Assembly: GCA_029934265.1 (NCBI GenBank)
Contig: JAOZMN010000199.1
Location: 1-5,821, forward strand
Length of the DNA stretch: 5,821 bases
Reading direction: 5' to 3'
Source: Bacteroidales bacterium
GTDB lineage: Bacteria; Bacteroidota; Bacteroidia; Bacteroidales; JAADGE01
Numbering within the stretch: the first letter of the stretch is position 1; each line of letters starts with the position of its first letter. The notes under the pieces were generated by a model, which was not told the DNA's origin, ran no database searches, and worked only from the letters and a program-made list of their open reading frames with translations. The position numbers and the translations under genes are program-made. Shown in pieces: positions 5,689 to 5,821 of this stretch.

Positions 5689-5821
5689 TTTTTGATTGTT
5701 TGCTCTTCTATTATCAGACCTCTGTCTGTTTTGATACTTAACTATGCCTTTGCTCAGACATTATTTACAATAGTTCGGTACTTTTTTATAAGTATTTAAT
5801 TATAAGAGTTTTACCAAATTT
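5689..5821 (-). other. Leader / intergenic stretch upstream of the oxidoreductase, no gene supported
   Basis: All three minus-strand frames meet a stop within about 36 nt of the right edge, so an upstream gene could end here (for example at the TAA at 5788-5786), but too little is present to recognise one. I found no TAnnTTTG promoter element inside the window. The oxidoreductase start is preceded by the A-rich AACAATCAAAAA rather than a Shine-Dalgarno. A promoter may lie beyond the edge, or the gene may be read from an upstream operon. Confidence 0.4.
5715..5728 (-). repeat. Small hairpin (CAGAC/GTCTG) in the oxidoreductase leader
   Basis: A perfect 5-bp stem with a 4-nt loop ends 26 nt before the ATG at 5688. 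A further GTCTGA copy lies upstream, around 5759. It is short enough to be chance, and no link to regulation can be shown. Confidence 0.25.

Noticed and set aside
5738..5761. Seven-codon minus-strand leader frame (MSEQRHS) before the oxidoreductase
   Set aside because: It has no run of regulatory codons and no linked terminator/antiterminator pair, so it is likely chance.
1..5821. Search for CRISPR array, tRNA/rRNA genes, insertion-sequence ends and riboswitch (including cobalamin riboswitch) signatures
   Set aside because: No regularly spaced repeats longer than 10 bp, no cloverleaf-like segment, no transposase and no B12-box-like sequence could be seen upstream of the radical SAM or oxidoreductase genes.

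Overview
The window is AT-rich, and every gene I can support lies on the minus strand. It looks like a piece of a Bacteroidetes (probably Bacteroidales-like) genome. The reasons are the low GC content, the near absence of Shine-Dalgarno sequences before A-rich starts, and protein types that are familiar from that phylum: a PlsB-type acyltransferase with an NHRDILLD block, a PaaK-like ligase with CxC/HHH/CxCG motifs, and a RetSat/CrtI-like flavoprotein. The genus cannot be fixed from the sequence alone.

In the direction of transcription (right to left) the layout is as follows. (1) 5689-5821 is a leader, or the end of an unseen upstream gene, with a small hairpin. (2) 4171-5688 is an FAD-dependent oxidoreductase of the phytoene desaturase / carotenoid isomerase / retinol saturase superfamily. 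(3) 4092-4170 is a short gap carrying two inverted repeats, one of which spans the stop codon of the oxidoreductase. (4) 2832-4091 is a radical SAM enzyme with an N-terminal cobalamin-binding-type domain. (5) 2439-2810 is a 123-residue protein of unknown function, 21 nt behind it. (6) 2205-2438 is the largest gap, with a hairpin after the small gene, a nearly concentric nested inverted repeat and two pairs of short direct repeats before the next start. (7) 894-2204 is a phenylacetate-CoA-ligase-like adenylate-forming enzyme. (8) 1-892 is a glycerol-3-phosphate / lysophosphatidate-type acyltransferase, cut by the left edge and starting 1 nt after the ligase stop.

Taken together, the genes suggest part of a pathway that builds a modified lipid, polyene or aryl-lipid. 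The ligase would activate a carboxylic acid, the acyltransferase would move an acyl group, the flavoprotein would saturate, desaturate or isomerise a polyunsaturated chain, and the radical SAM enzyme would carry out a radical step, possibly a methylation. No ketosynthase, acyl carrier protein or transporter lies inside the window, so the product cannot be named. The link between the two halves (oxidoreductase/radical SAM/small protein and ligase/acyltransferase) rests on shared strand and adjacency. The 234-nt gap may hold a separate promoter or an attenuation site. No RNA genes, CRISPR array, insertion sequence or origin was found.
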